This document shows, piece after piece, positions 1-14,731 of a stretch of DNA of 64,000 nt. Each line of letters starts with the position of its first letter. Position 1 is the first letter of the stretch. The notes under the pieces are model-generated. The model ran no database searches. It was not told where the DNA came from and worked only from the letters and a program-made list of their open reading frames with translations. Source of the stretch: Schistocephalus solidus (taxonomy: Eukaryota; Platyhelminthes; Cestoda; Diphyllobothriidea; Diphyllobothriidae); assembly GCA_017591395.1 (NCBI GenBank), contig WEDG01002570.1, forward strand, positions 146,572 through 210,571, given 5' to 3'. A program made the position numbers and the translations under genes.

Positions 1-310
1 CTGCCCACACCTACGAAACAGGTCACGATTTTAACTTCGCAGCCACGAAGATCATCGCCCACGCCAGATGCAAGACAAGCCGAGAATTGATTGAAGCCTG
101 GGCCTCCAATGAGAACTCGGTCAATCGATTTATCGATATGGCGCCGGCATACCAGGCCCTGCGTAGCAACTTCCGGACTGGCGCCACTGGTGATAGATTG
201 GCCCCTGCACCCCCATAAAAATATTAGTCGTTTATGTTGCTATTTATCTCTGACGATGGACTCCAGTAAGAGTTCGAAAGCTCAGACGAATATAGCCATG
301 ATTCCGGTGA
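1..310 (+). mobile_element. Penelope-like element, 3' end
   Basis: Bases 3-218 read as 72 open codons ending at TAA. They match the C-terminal part of the other Penelope GIY-YIG proteins in this window (HTYETGHDF, then SRELIEAW, NSVNRF and AYQALRS). The stop is followed by an AT-rich 3' UTR. Around 255-290 it holds a segment (ATGGACTCCAGTAAGAG) also seen after the copies at 41.7 kb and 56.15 kb. The element runs off the left edge, so only its tail is visible. It ends directly in the CTT microsatellite. Confidence 0.75.
3..218 (+). pseudogene. Penelope GIY-YIG endonuclease, C-terminal fragment
   Basis: Seventy-two intact codons of the region downstream of the GIY-YIG core, up to a natural TAA stop. 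The fragment is open to the left edge, so the parent copy could be longer than the window shows. It is called a pseudogene because every other Penelope copy here is broken; the visible part itself has no lesion. Confidence 0.65.
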
Positions 311-318
311 ACGAACAA

Positions 319-319
<1 letters not shown>

Positions 320-349
<30 letters not shown>

Positions 350-748
350 CTTCTTCTTCTTCTTCTTCTTCTTCTTCTTCTTCTTCTTCTTTTCTTCTTC
401 TTCTTCTTCTTCTTCTTCTTCTTCTTCTTCTTCTTCTTCTTCTTCTTCTTCTTCTTCTTCTTCTTCTTCTTCTTCTTCTTCTTCTTCTTCTTCTTCTTCT
501 TCTTCTTCTTCTTCTTCTTCTTCTTCTTCTTCTTCTTCTTCTTCTTCTTCTTCTTCTCTTCTTCTTCTTCTTCTTCTTCTTCTTCTTCTTCTTCTTCTTC
601 TTCTTCTTCTTCTTCTTCTTCTTCTTCTTCTTCTTCTTCTTCTTCTTCTTCTCTTCTTCTTCTTCTTCTTCTTCTTCTTCTTCTTCTTCTTCTTCTTCTT
701 CTTCTTCTTCTTCTTCTTCTTCTTCTTCTTCTTCTTTCTTCTTTCTTC
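320..748. repeat. CTT/AAG microsatellite, about 430 bp
   Basis: An almost pure CTT trinucleotide tract with phase-shifting interruptions near 391, 557, 650 and 735. These make the long Ser, Leu and Phe (or Lys, Arg and Glu) homopolymer frames seen in translation, which are not genes. It starts right after the Penelope 3' UTR, suggesting it grew from the tail of that insertion. Confidence 0.97.
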
Positions 749-1023
749 ACTTATACACACACCTGGAATGCGGACATTCACCTCCATTCGAAAAAGGAGG
801 CCTTTTAGTCACCGCGGCGTGAAGAGAACGTTAATTACAATTTACCTGTGCTTCTTGCATGTCAATTTTGAAGGACCACAGAAGCTTTATCAGCGGACGG
901 GTCGCAGGAGAGCAGCAATGTTTTCTTCCGATAAAAAAAGAAGCCGATTCAGAATTATCATTCTTAGCGTCCTCGTAGACCGTTTTCACGTCTACAGGGA
1001 TGCACGGACAAGGAAATTCAGGC

Positions 1024-1205
1024 TGATTAACAATGCCAACAAAGACAAGGGGGACTGGAATGGCGATTTCGTGCTCATTAGCCGTCATCAGCCAGTCATA
1101 CCCGACACCAGGTGGTGCACCACCCGAGGATCAAACCCACGGACCGTTGATCAGAGGTATAACACTAAGCATTGAGCCACCGTCTCGTTGTCTTGCCGGT
1201 TTAGA
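1024..1205 (-). mobile_element. tRNA-derived SINE copy, minus strand
   Basis: Carries the family body (CCAACAAAGACAAGG followed by GCCGTCATCAGCCAGTCATACCC on the plus strand) and a degenerate tRNA-like head toward 1180. The head has a B-box remnant (GAGGATCAAACCC) and an A-box remnant (ATTGAGCCACCG). The body alone recurs at about ten places in the window. It is non-coding. Confidence 0.7.
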
Positions 1206-1224
1206 TCAGGAATATTGACTTGCA

Positions 1225-1680
1225 TTCGTTGATGAACGCTCACCGATCGATAACGGAACTCACTCGTCCCGTTCTGCCTTTAGGTTCATTACCGAGACCC
1301 GCCAGCAGCCGAACAGTGGTAAGGAGTAGTATAGCCAGTTGCACAAGGCCGACAAAGACAAGGGAAACTGTAATGACCATTTCTGGCTCGTCAGCCATCA
1401 TCAGCCAGTCAGGCTCAATGGTTAGAGCTTTGGAATTCTGAGCAAAGGGTCACAGGTTTGAGACTCGGGTGGGGCACCACCTGGGGATCGGTATGACTGG
1501 CTGAGGAGACCTAATGAGCCAGAAATGATCATTCGAGTCTCCCTTGTCTTTGTTGGCATTGTTAATCTGCCTCTAGTACTAATAGTAGCTGTGCGGCTGC
1601 TGACGGGGCTCGAGAATGCGCTCCAAGGCAGAATGGGACGAGTGAGTTCCGTTAACGATCGGTAAGCGTTCATCAACGAA
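1225..1680. repeat. Head-to-head SINE pair forming a 456-bp imperfect palindrome
   Basis: The outer ~55 bases of the two arms (1225-1279 and 1625-1680) are inverted repeats with only a few mismatches, both containing GGAACTCACTCGTCCC in opposite sense. Inside lie two inverted copies of the SINE tail and body, meeting near 1412-1470 at a single tRNA-like head. That head has an A box GGCTCAATGGTTAGAGC and B box GGTTTGAGACTC. It could be two SINEs inserted head to head or one foldback element. Confidence 0.75.
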
Positions 1681-1689
1681 ACTGAGGCT

Positions 1690-2205
1690 CATTTACTCAC
1701 TAACTGTGGGATATGTTGATTAGAGGTCTGCTCTGAGATATGTCTTGACGTAAATACATTGTCCCTTAAGTCCGCTGAAGCGGTCGACGGTGACGGTAGG
1801 AGTGGTCAGTGGAGGGGTCGCAGGGCTGGTAGCATAATGGTAGACATTATCCACTTATTAGAACAAGCGTGTGGGCATACTGTGAAGAATATGAATGTGT
1901 CACACCCATAGCGGACGTTCGACTAGGTAGTATATTCTCCCCAGCTCACTACAGCTTTGCCAAAAATACGGTATTTGTCAAAACACATCCTGACGGCAAA
2001 GATATCCGCGGAGAGAAGAAGCTCCTCATCTTAAGCATTTAATAAGCTGAAGAGAAAACAGACTCCATTCTTGACAACATAATCACCCGATAGCGGAAAC
2101 TTAGCATACAGTAGATTTGCTGTCTGACTAAATCTTGATCAAAATTCTGAAAGGTGATTTCAAGTTGAAATGTTTGCTTAAATAGGCGTGTAATATTAAG
2201 GGTCA
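1690..2205. other. No recognisable feature
   Basis: AT-rich sequence without a convincing exon, repeat boundary or RNA gene. It lies in the region that would be intron of the minus-strand SLC66A2-like gene. Confidence 0.5.
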
Positions 2206-2209
2206 AGCA

Positions 2210-2886
2210 GCATAATCCAAAAATATTTAAGTCATTTGATTATGCCGGCATTTGAACGAGCTTCTTTCCAGCCGCCCGAAACTGTCATGTAAAAAAATTA
2301 CTTAAGTATAATACATTTTTTCGCATTGCTTTTTAAAACCCTCTGAAATCCAAATATATTTTACAAAAAGCATTCTTTCTTGTAATCATTTGATAAATAA
2401 TTACGTCTTCTTCGAATTGTATCCTCGAAGAAGAGACGGTGAGGTGTCTATTCACAGAGTATCATATCTGTCCATTTATGAATATAATTTATAACGTATA
2501 CAACTTGCTTCACGTGCATTACTAAATCTTATGAGCACTATATGACGTCTTCCTTATAGCCTAGAGCAATGTGTGATTTTAATTGGACGGAATATGCAAT
2601 CCAGAAACCGTGAGAGCAAGTTCCAAGGCTGTTTGAGTTCAATGTTAGTCGTGAATTGCACAAATTTTTGTTCAAAATGCAGGGATACCCAATTTTCGGG
2701 TATGAAATGCGCGGGTTTTCTCCTACATATATTTCATTTTTTTAAGGGCATCGAAAATAGGTAATAAAAACGTATACCATTCAAGCAGGCAGGCTTTATA
2801 TTAGACCGCAGTTTCTGCATGCGGCCAGTAAAAATTTCATTTGACAGCCGACATCCTGACGTAACTGAAATATCTTGGGATTATGC
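2210..2886. mobile_element. Non-autonomous TIR element (MITE-like), ~680 bp
   Basis: The left end (from GCATAATCC at 2210 through the GCCGGCATTTGAACGAGC region) and the reverse complement of the right end (to about 2886) align over ~45-50 bases at roughly 70-75% identity. The same terminal sequence, containing CGTCAGGATGCCGGC and TTTGAACGAGCTTC, recurs at 42.46-42.54 kb and 54.58-54.66 kb. No transposase frame is visible inside. Target-site duplications are not clear. Confidence 0.55.
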
Positions 2887-2984
2887 TCCAAAAGTAAAAA
2901 AATTTTTTAACAATCCCACTTGTAAGTAAGCCTTATTAAACGAAAAGGCATTTCAGAATTTTGGTTAACATTTCATGAGATATA

Positions 2985-3330
2985 ATAGCATGACCGACAA
3001 AGACAAGGCTGACTGGAATGGCCATGTCGGGCTTATTAGCCGTCAATCGCCAGTTATATCCAATCCCAAATGTTGCGGCACTCGAGGCTCGAACTCGCGA
3101 CTTGTTGGTTAGAAGTCCAACGCTCCAACCCAATGCGCCAGTGGGTTTGGGTATGAATGGCTGATGACGGCTAATAAGCCAGAAATAGCCATTCCAGTCT
3201 CCCTTGTCTTTATCAGTCATGTTATTCTGCCTATATCCCTAACCGCGGTGAGACTGCTGGCAGGGCTTGAGATTGAGCAACAAGGCACAACGGGATGAGT
3301 AACCGATCGGTGAGCACATACTTACTGTTT
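2985..3330. mobile_element. Second head-to-head SINE pair
   Basis: Bases 2990-3125 are a minus-strand copy (body, then a tRNA-like head whose minus-strand B box reads GAGTTCGAGCC and whose loop reads GGACTTCTAA). Bases 3125-3330 are a plus-strand body and tail (CTGATGACGGCTAATAAGCC, then TGCTGGCAGGGCTTGAG). The arrangement repeats the one at 1225-1680. Confidence 0.7.
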
Positions 3331-3399
3331 CGCGAGATCTCTCACCAACTTTAGTTGAAACTAGAGGTGGTTACTCTAGCAAAGCACAGCAAGACCAAC

Positions 3400-6063
<2,664 letters not shown>

Positions 6064-6204
6064 CTAACGGTGAGATAATAAAGCTGATGATTTAAGTGGT
6101 AAGGGAGTATACACGAGGGAAGACCGGGTAGCGGAACATTTTTTAAATATCTTAAGTCCATAGTTAGAGATAACAGCAACAACAGAAAAAGGCTACACTT
6201 ATAT

Positions 6205-6217
6205 GGGGGGGGGGGGG
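6205..6217. repeat. G13 homopolymer
   Basis: Thirteen consecutive G on the plus strand, about 195 bases upstream of the SLC66A2-like start. It could be a slippage-prone tract; its exact length may be a sequencing artefact. Confidence 0.9.
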
Positions 6218-6339
6218 TACAAGCCAATCATTGACCCATAGCTCAAAATTGCAGGTGACTGCACGGGGTTCTGTGTGCCAGTGCCAAATCGATACATCGA
6301 TTTATTTAGTTCCCGTACGAGGAAAAAAGCTTTAATAAA

Positions 6340-6960
6340 TTTTCAGTTGGTTTTTGTTTCCGACGTGGGCGATTATCTTGACGGCTGCAAAGTTGAAATC
6401 ATGACCCGTTTCGTGGATGTGGGCAGCTACTTGCGATGGTTCGTCACCCCGTCGCACAGTTAACTTATGTTCATGTTTGCGCGATTACGGCATACGTTCA
6501 TTCTGACCTGCGTATTTAGAAGGACAGCTAAGGTATGGGATGCGATTCACCACCCAAGATTTCTCTTTGGGATTAAGTCGGTCTTTTATTTTTACCACCC
6601 TGGCGCACATGCTAGCTTTCGGCTAGTATGCAATTCCAACACCTAGTCTCATGACAGTGCGTTCAGTCATTACTGAGACGTCCTTAACATAAGGTGGGAG
6701 CGCACTAAATTCTTCTAGGTGTTTCTGCTTGGCTTCTTCAGGGTAGAACGCGTAGGAATCGGTTTATAAACGTCCTCAGATAACCATTCCGCATAAATTG
6801 GTCGCGGTGTTATTTCTTTGCGTAATTTTGCTTCCGGCCTGATTCAATGAGTCGGAATCCGTCTGAAGAGTGGCTCATAAGCCTTCTCTACGCATACCAA
6901 CTCGCATCTATTCGGCAATGCCTCTGACTGATAGTAGCATCTAACAGTACTGGATAAAAA
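6340..6960 (-). mobile_element. Penelope-like element, decayed RT C-terminus plus GIY-YIG endonuclease
   Basis: Reading the minus strand downward, about 6860-6800 gives RPIYAEWLSED (end of the RT). Then comes a linker with LPPYVKDVSV and LGVGIAY near 6700-6640, then PYLSCPSKYAGQNE near 6550-6505 (the GIY-YIG start). It ends with HETGHDFNFAAVKIIA near 6410-6370. Frames shift and stops intervene, so it is a pseudogene. The order matches the copies at 41 kb and 55-56 kb. Confidence 0.75.
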
Positions 6961-9900
6961 TATGATCTAACAGAAGCAGGAAATGGATCATTTGAACGTC
7001 CTGGATGATTACAGTTTTCAAAATTCCCTACCGAACGATAAGACCTCAACTAGGTAGAATACTGCTGTCGCTGTGTTTTTTTTTCAAGACCAAATTACTT
7101 ATTGAGTTCATTTTGCGCTGTCAAAACATATCATCAATTATAAAACGCGAAATGAGCACGGGAAACGTTAAGAAAGGTTAGATTGTGGTGATTATGGATA
7201 TCTGGGGAAATGTGGCTACACACAGAAAGTTCCATCCCGTCGAATAGTAGAAACCAGGACGCGTTATCCCCTGATAGCAGTTTACTTATAGATCAGAATA
7301 ACAAGGCACCAGAGAGTGTATCAGTTAAAGTATGTTTGGCTTTTGTCTGCCAGACACATCCGAACCAGTATGGGAAAGTCATTCAATAAGGAACCCGTGT
7401 GTGAGACATGTGGTTGATCACCCCATGGGTATGGAGGGGGGCATGATCACGGAGCATCGCGCAGATTGATGCGCGATAGATGGCTCCTGTTTGCAGGCTT
7501 GCAGTAACTCAGGACTGCTAGAGAAGGGGTGTCTCAGTTTGAGGCTCGATAGATGCTTGTGCATTACCGACAAAAGTGAAGGTGAGTTAAGTTGTTGCGG
7601 CCGTCGACTAAGAGCCAGTCACGAAGAAACGGGACATTGAGGCGAGTGAGTATGCTAAGCGAAGAAAACGTTTTAAAAATCTGAAAAAAGGCGAAGAGTT
7701 GCATTTTCGCTAATAATAGATATAAGTAGAACTAGATCGAGAGAATGTTCAAAGGCAACCGTACGATAATATAATGACGCAAATATGAACAGTACTCAAC
7801 AACCCAGAAAACTCCGTAGATTAATTGAAAGGCTAAAATGGGGCATAACTGTGCATGTGCTCATAAAAGAGCAAAATAAAAGTATTTCTGTTGACCTGCT
7901 AAACGAAGTTTGTTATTCAAAGTTAAATCCTATTTAACGATGTCTGAATCGATCGGTTAAGCACCCTGCAGCATCGTTTTCTCTCCTATGGAAAAACCTA
8001 ATGTTTCAACTATAAAGGCTTATTTTAAGACCTAAAATACTATACAAGAGGTTTTTTAATAAATCATAATGCCTTCAATGGGGACGTAGAATAAGTCAAT
8101 TTTTCTCAAATCGGGGAAAGCACAGAATTCCCCTAGTTATGAAGTTTCAGTCTGCAAAAATCTGTGGTAGGTAGTCGAGGAAAAAACGCCACATACAATC
8201 GATTGATCCAGTATTCTAGACAAGCTGGAGCATCGCATCGATGATATTGAAAGAATATTCAGAGACAGCATGGAGATAAGAAATGAAAAATAATCACGCG
8301 CAAATTTTGCTTAAGAATGAGGCCAGTCTTTGGATTGCCAGCTCTCCTGAGGTACAAAAAGAGTACAAGTCATGTCATTCGCTTGGCTATTTAGATTCTT
8401 CAGTGTTTAGATACTATGCGAAAGAGAGGGATGACAAACGAATGGGTTGATGACAAGCAGGGACACTAGAATGAGACTGAAAAGCTAAAGTTGTAGAAGA
8501 AAAGAAAATTCTAGGCTAGTTGTTAGAAGAACCAAGGGATTTGGTTAGATAAAATTAATTCAAGATTAAAATTTGAAAAAAAATTATTGCACTTTTCCGT
8601 GACGAATGAATTGCAAAGGCGGCATATTTGGAACCTACTAGTGTCACATGAGCTAAGTGATAGTGTTAAAGTTACCTGCGGGCTCGCAACCGATGACTTG
8701 TGTTGCTAAAACATGCTTTCGGGGGTAACTTGTTCCCATCTAAGGTCAGTTGGATAACAGAAGGGACGGGTCTGAAAAGGGCATAATGAGAATTTACTTG
8801 TCACTCCTAACAGGAGTCATCTATAAAGTTCGTTTACCATCCAAATCCAAAGGAAATCACACCCAGTGGTTGGAATTCAGCCGTCGTCTACAGAATTTCC
8901 CTAAACGCGGAGGCAACTAGGGTACGCAAGAGGGTAATAATGAAGCACAGCGCTTGATGAGTGTAGACTAAGGATGCAGAGCACTGACGTTAACGTAAGG
9001 GAAACCAGTTTAACCCCAGTCCACTTTAGAGCATAGGAAAGAGAGCACTTAAATTTAGTGCTGCTTTAAAACCGACGGCTGTCTGGAATGAAACAAAACA
9101 GACGTCACAAGTGAGACATACGCAAAAAGATTAACCTTTTCTTTTCGGTTGAACGCTTTGACACTAAAAATATATCTAAGAACCAGATGCTTGTTCTACT
9201 TATAAAAAAGGAGAAGTTCGTCCGATATGCCAAATTAGCGCCATCGCGTACAAGCAAATCCGATTGTGTTAATGTCAAAGACGACAAGAATCCTGCTGGA
9301 GTTCAAAAGAAGAACGTGATTTTAAAATATACCAATTCCTTTGCCTAAGGTGTGAGAGATTTTCACCGTACATAAACAAAACAGCTATCTTTCACGTCAC
9401 CGAATGACTGAAACATTGCGTTTCAATCATGATGTTCTCTCTAAAACCATCAAAGTATAATAATTCTCCAAATAGTCCGCTTAAATTAGCTAATTAATTA
9501 ATTAACGGATTGGTTAGCTCATGAATTTGCGGGAATTCTTGCAAATCTCGATACTGATTTCGAGGCCGCTCAGCCAAAATAAATAGTGGTTGATAAACTA
9601 ATAACTAGATAATCGGAAAAAATTAGAGATCATTTAAATTGACCAAACTAATTTGTATCAAGCGCCCCCAATATGAGAGATGAAAACGACGTAGTGACCC
9701 AAAACTCCGCTTTGTTTCTTCTGCTCACACTTCAGCCTAGTAAAATCCAGCTTGCTTGTTGGAATAAAATTACTTTGTTTTTTTCATTTCTTTTCATTTT
9801 TTGTCAGTATCTCAGAACGAACAGAAAAATAAAAGGAATTTTTTTAGATTTTTGTCTAAGTTGTAATCATACAGTTTAGACAACATTTCTTCCACCGATA

Positions 9901-11100
9901 TTGTTACCGCATTGCTGTCGGATCAGATGCTAGTTATACATATCAACATACTCAAGCAGATGAATCTTCATTTTTCTGTTTTTTTATCATTAAATTGCTG
10001 AAAATATTCTGGCCTAGTATAAACGGGTGCAATCACTGACTAGGTCATTCTACACTAGCATTGACGCCGTGGAACGTAAGTTTACAAGAACTCTATACCC
10101 TTTATGTTCATGCTTTTATTGTGTCAGGAAAGCGAGAAAAACTTCGTTTTCTCACATAAAAGTAAGTGAGTTCTATATGATCTTCACGGCAACTTACAAA
10201 ACGTGATCGTTCGTACGAAAACATAAAAAGCCTTCATTATTTTAATGAGTGTTTTTGCTGACAATGGAACATTACCATAAGGAGATTTTAGTCTCATTGA
10301 CATTTATAAGGGGAAACGGAACCAGGGATTGCACGAAAAAAAGATTCTAAACTCCATCTATGCAATAGAGTGTGAGATATTTAAGGTTAATATGTGAGGA
10401 ATATTAAAATTGGTGAACACAATATGTTAGCAAAATAAGCATGCTACTATAGTACTAACAGTAAAATATTTATTTTGAAAAATATAATTGAACAAGCGGG
10501 ACTAAAACTCGGGCAACCTCATATTTCGAGGATAATTTGAAATAATAGATAGTTTCGTTATCTGTAAGTGTGAGCGAAGCGCTCGTTTGACGTTATAGAA
10601 ATTTCCAGTCTGGTTGAACGGTATATTTCAGGTACACATGCATGCCATCTGTAAAATGTCCTCAAAAAGTCCGCTCCAGACATTGAAAACCCCTGCAAAA
10701 AGGATGGCGACAAAATCCAGGCAGGATAAGGTTCCTCAAGGTTTCAGAGAATTATTATATGGGCTCGTTGTTCTGACCAGTGAAGTGTAGGGCACAGTCC
10801 CGATTAATCACTAGCATGTATGTCTGTCTGCAATCTGCTTCGGATCTGTCTGTATGCAAGAAGGACTAGGTTAATCACATAAAGTCTGCATTTATATGAT
10901 AAGGGCTTAAGGAACTGTATGACACTTTGTTTTTATTTGAACACTTTTGTGCATGCTATAACTTTTTGTCAGCAGCGGGCGTCAAACCAGCATTCCTCAT
11001 TCACATTTTGATCGAATAAATGTCCAGTTAACTTTTCAGAATACTATTTTACCAATATCTACGAAAACTATTATAATGGGGGAGAACATTGGTCGCCCTT
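6961..11100. other. 4.1 kb AT-rich stretch, no gene recognised
   Basis: I see no convincing exon, RNA gene or known element. Open frames (for example 9105-9287 minus and 9673-9879 plus) are short, AT-biased and without motifs. It is likely intergenic DNA upstream of the SLC66A2-like gene. Confidence 0.5.
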
Positions 11101-11104
11101 TTGG

Positions 11105-11540
11105 TAGCTCTGTTATATTGAGAGGATTGGTTCAGAGATCACTAGATTCTTTTGATCGGATGCATTTAGAGGGGCCTTCCCTGAAGAACTTATTGGTAAT
11201 AATCGCCCTGTGAGTTTGCTTTCCTCTTTTTGAGCCACAATGTGACACACTTCTCAAAGTTAAATTTGAGCAGCTATTTATAAGGCAATTCACATAGGCC
11301 GTCAAGACCTTCTTGTGCCATCGAATTGCTTGCCATATTTTAATGTTATTTGAAAACCTTACTACCATCAGTCCAGTCCATTCATTATGTAAATTGACAT
11401 AAAATAAGAACAGAAATGGACTGGGAACGGCACCCTGAGGTACACCACTGAAATCCGATACGGAGATTGATTTCGTACTGAAAATACCCAGAGACGATAC
11501 ATTGCAAGGCATAACAGAAGGCCTCCTCAATTTCATTCCA
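11105..11540 (-). pseudogene. CR1/Jockey-type LINE reverse transcriptase fragment
   Basis: The minus strand carries SDFSGVPQGAV, then PFLFLFYVN and VVRFSNNIKIWQAI. These correspond to the SGVPQGSVLGPLLFL and FADD boxes of CR1/Jockey-type RTs. The catalytic FADD reads FSNN here, so both metal-binding aspartates are gone. Only the middle of the RT is present. Confidence 0.7.
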
Positions 11541-11649
11541 CAAAAAACTTTATATTAAATACTGCTTCTTCCACTGTTCCACACTTTCATGAAAATCGAC
11601 TTAACAAATTACGAAAGTAGCTTAAGGATCCGTCCATAAGTTTGTTATC

Positions 11650-12310
11650 GGTCCACTTACATATCGCACTTAAGTATCGCACAAATATTTGAATTAACTT
11701 AAAAAATGAGGATCGCGCTAGATAGGCGTAGGGGATCTCTAGCTATTAGCGATGATACTACTTCCAGATATGTTGCTCAACTGTTCTGCCTCCGTTCTTC
11801 CGCTAAATCTCGCAAAGTCATTCCACCCTTACTCGATGGCAATAATAATTTTATAACAGAGGATTTGGACAAAGCAGAATTTTTAAATTCCTTCTTTGCC
11901 AAGCTTTTACCGTTGAAACCAACCCCATCCCTTCGCTCCCCCTGACATCTTATGAGTAGCTCACTAACATTAATTTCTTTTCTACATCTATTCAGTAACA
12001 GATAAGACAACTTAATCAATCACACTCAGTTGGAACCGACAACATTCTAAATTCCTTATTTAACAGCTAAGTGATTTACCCCCGTTGCTGAGCAAAGTGT
12101 TCTCAGATTTTCTCGAGAATGGTTTCTTTCCTGATTATTGGAGAACCTCTATTAAAATTCCGGCATTTAAATCTGGCTTACGCTCGGATGTTCACAATTA
12201 TCACGGTGCTCATAAAACACCTTCTATTGCTAAGCTCTTTGAAAAACTACTTGCCGTACATAGTACAGATTTTTCAGAATCAATCAAACATGAAGAATTA
12301 GGACCTTGAC
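11650..12310 (+). mobile_element. CR1-type LINE remnant D (linker between endonuclease and RT)
   Basis: The frame at 11706-11943 (RNVAQLF-like block, then TEDLDKAEFLNSFFAKLLP) and later frames to 12310 align in order with 14165-14720 of the neighbouring LINE E. There TSKYVAQIF-like and YLDKAELLNSF occur. Several frameshifts are needed. Both endonuclease and RT catalytic parts are missing. Confidence 0.65.
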
Positions 12311-12654
12311 GCTCTGTAGCGAAAACCGGCCAATTCTGGTACAACGTTTTTCGGCGATTTGAATTGGACATTATTTTCTCTAAGCATTAACACTCAGCTC
12401 AATATTTGAAAAAAACAAGTTGTTTATCTATAGGGATAAAACCACAATGAAACGTCGGGTTTCACGCTCATTAGCAAACTAAAAGCCAAGGTCAACACCT
12501 TCAATACCAGAAGTTATCTAAGAGGTTTGCCCTCTAGCTAATGCAAGCCCACGACCCTCCGGATCCACAGGAATTTCGATTCCAGCTGAATCTTCACCCA
12601 TTCAACTTTTTCCTGTTTCAAGTGAAATCGTGTGAACGCCAATTCTTTCCCCTC

Positions 12655-12860
12655 CCAAGCAAACCACGCCTGATAAAGCGGCCAAATCTGGTAAACCTAA
12701 GAAAACCCCCATTAAATCTGAGTCATTGGCTAAGCCAGGCATTAAAATCAGTAATGATATTACGGATGAAAAACCCGCTAAGACATCAGCATCCACAAAA
12801 TATGCGAACGCTAACGTTAGCATCTTTCCCAACCCAAAAATTGTCCGAAAATCGTAAATA
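12655..12860 (+). pseudogene. ORF1-like fragment of LINE E
   Basis: One frame reads PDKAAKSGKPKKTPIKSES and onward to KIVRKS with a stop. It is basic and low in complexity, as LINE ORF1 proteins often are. It lies just upstream of the endonuclease, where ORF1 should end. No RRM or zinc knuckle is visible. Confidence 0.35.
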
Positions 12861-13169
12861 ATTTAGCCTTCCAATTATGTTACTAGTTATTCGAAATCAT
12901 GAATTCCTTTCAAATGCACGTTTCCCGCCAATTCATGCTAACTTCCTTCAAAATCTCATTTCTATGCCACCCCCTATCTTTTCCACGCCTCAATATAGCC
13001 TTCTTTTCCATGGTTTTCATCCAAATATGCCGTTGTACAATAATCTCAGTTCTTTGAAACGTAACATTTTGACAAATTGTAGACCAGAGCAATTTTGTTA
13101 CCCACCAATTGTTTCTTCTCTCTAGTTTTCCTCTTCGCCACCAAATCTTCCTTTTTTATAAATACTGAT

Positions 13170-13394
13170 GAGTGTCACCTGCAGCTCAGGAAAACGCTCA
13201 GCTTAGTTTCACTCAATGCGAGATCAGTTGTAAAGAAGACGGCTGAGCTTAGAACAGTAGCCTTTGAGCTTGATCCAAATGTGCTGTGCATCACTGAATC
13301 CTGGGCTCACTCTCTTATTTCTGACTCGACGTTTGCTATCGATAATTTCAATTTGTACCGACAAGACCGCGCTGAAAAACGTGGTGGTGGTTGA
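13170..13394 (+). pseudogene. AP-endonuclease domain start, LINE E
   Basis: The frame reads SLVSLNARSVVKK (the N motif), then PNVLCITESW (catalytic Glu box), then QDRAEKRGGG, the usual position of the RGGG turn. A stop follows at 13393. Later endonuclease boxes are not readable in one frame. Confidence 0.7.
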
Positions 13395-14731
13395 CTTCTT
13401 TATATTAATTCATCCTTTGTACATTTCGCTTTCCAGCTGAGCATTTCGTCCTTTTCTGGAAATGTATGCTTTGCTTCAGTCATCCTCCCGTAAAATAAAA
13501 AGCGGTAATTGGCTGTGTCTATAATCCTCCGTGTTATTCTGGTAATGACCGCGAGCTCTGTGAACTAGTTGAAAAAGTTGCAGAGACTCAATTTTATGTC
13601 AAAATAATCGAAGCGATTTTACTCTGCCAGACATTGACAGTCAGGCAAATTCCTCTCCGCCAAAACTTCAGCAATTGGTTGATACTATAAACTTTTCAAA
13701 CATTTCCCAACTGGTCAGTTCAGTGACTAGAAATTACAACATTTAAGATTTATTTTTTTCAAATGACGTCCACCCTCTCTTTATGAATTTCCATCGTGAT
13801 CTATTCATAATTGGCCACGCACTAATTCACTGTTGTTTTCCAGTCCCCCTTCTTACGAAGCCTGAGGTTAAATGCAATAACCTCGACTTTGCTAACGCAA
13901 ACCATGAATTAATAAATAATTTCGTTAGCACTCTAGATTGGCATAGCATATTTTCAATCAACGATCCAAACTTTTTCCGTGAGCTCTTGCAGTTCCTCAC
14001 CGAAAAAAATCCAGGCTTTTATCTCGTTTAAGATTTTATTTTTAAATACAGCTTCTTCTACTGTTCCACATTTTCTCCAAAACAGTTTTAAAAGATTACG
14101 AAAGCAACTTAAAGATTAATTTTAAAAGCACTTTGTAAGTTCACTTAAGGCTTGCACAAATATTTGAATTAGCATCGAAAATTAGGCTCGCGCGAGATAA
14201 GCATAGGGAATCTCATGCACTAAGTGATGCCAATTCATCCAAATATGTTGCTCAAATCTTCCATGTTCGGTCATTGGCTAAGCGTCTGAATGTAACTCCG
14301 ACTTAACTTGATTGTAACGAAAATCTCATAAAAGAGTATTTGGACAAAGCAGAATTGTTAAATTCGTTTTTGCTTACCATTTTACCACTTCCTCAATTCC
14401 TCTGCTTTCAAATTCAACTTCACTTTTAGCAACCATTAATTTCTCGCTTTCACGTATTCAAAATGAAATAGCTCACCTAAAAAATTCACCTTCGTTTGGA
14501 ACTGATAACATTCCAAACTCACTTATTAAACGACTAAGAGATTTTCTACCTCCATTGAGCAAACTTTTTCTTAGTATTTCTTGAAAACGTTTTTTCCCCG
14601 ACTATTGGAAAGCTTCTATTATAATAACGGTTTTTAAATCGCGTTACTAATCTGACATTCATAACTATCGCGGTGTTCATAAAACGCCCTCTCTTGCTAA
14701 ACTCTTCGGAAAACGAATTGCAAAACAATTC

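Noticed and set aside
91..822. Long frames on both strands with Ser, Leu, Phe, Lys, Arg and Glu runs
   Set aside because: They are translations of the CTT microsatellite.
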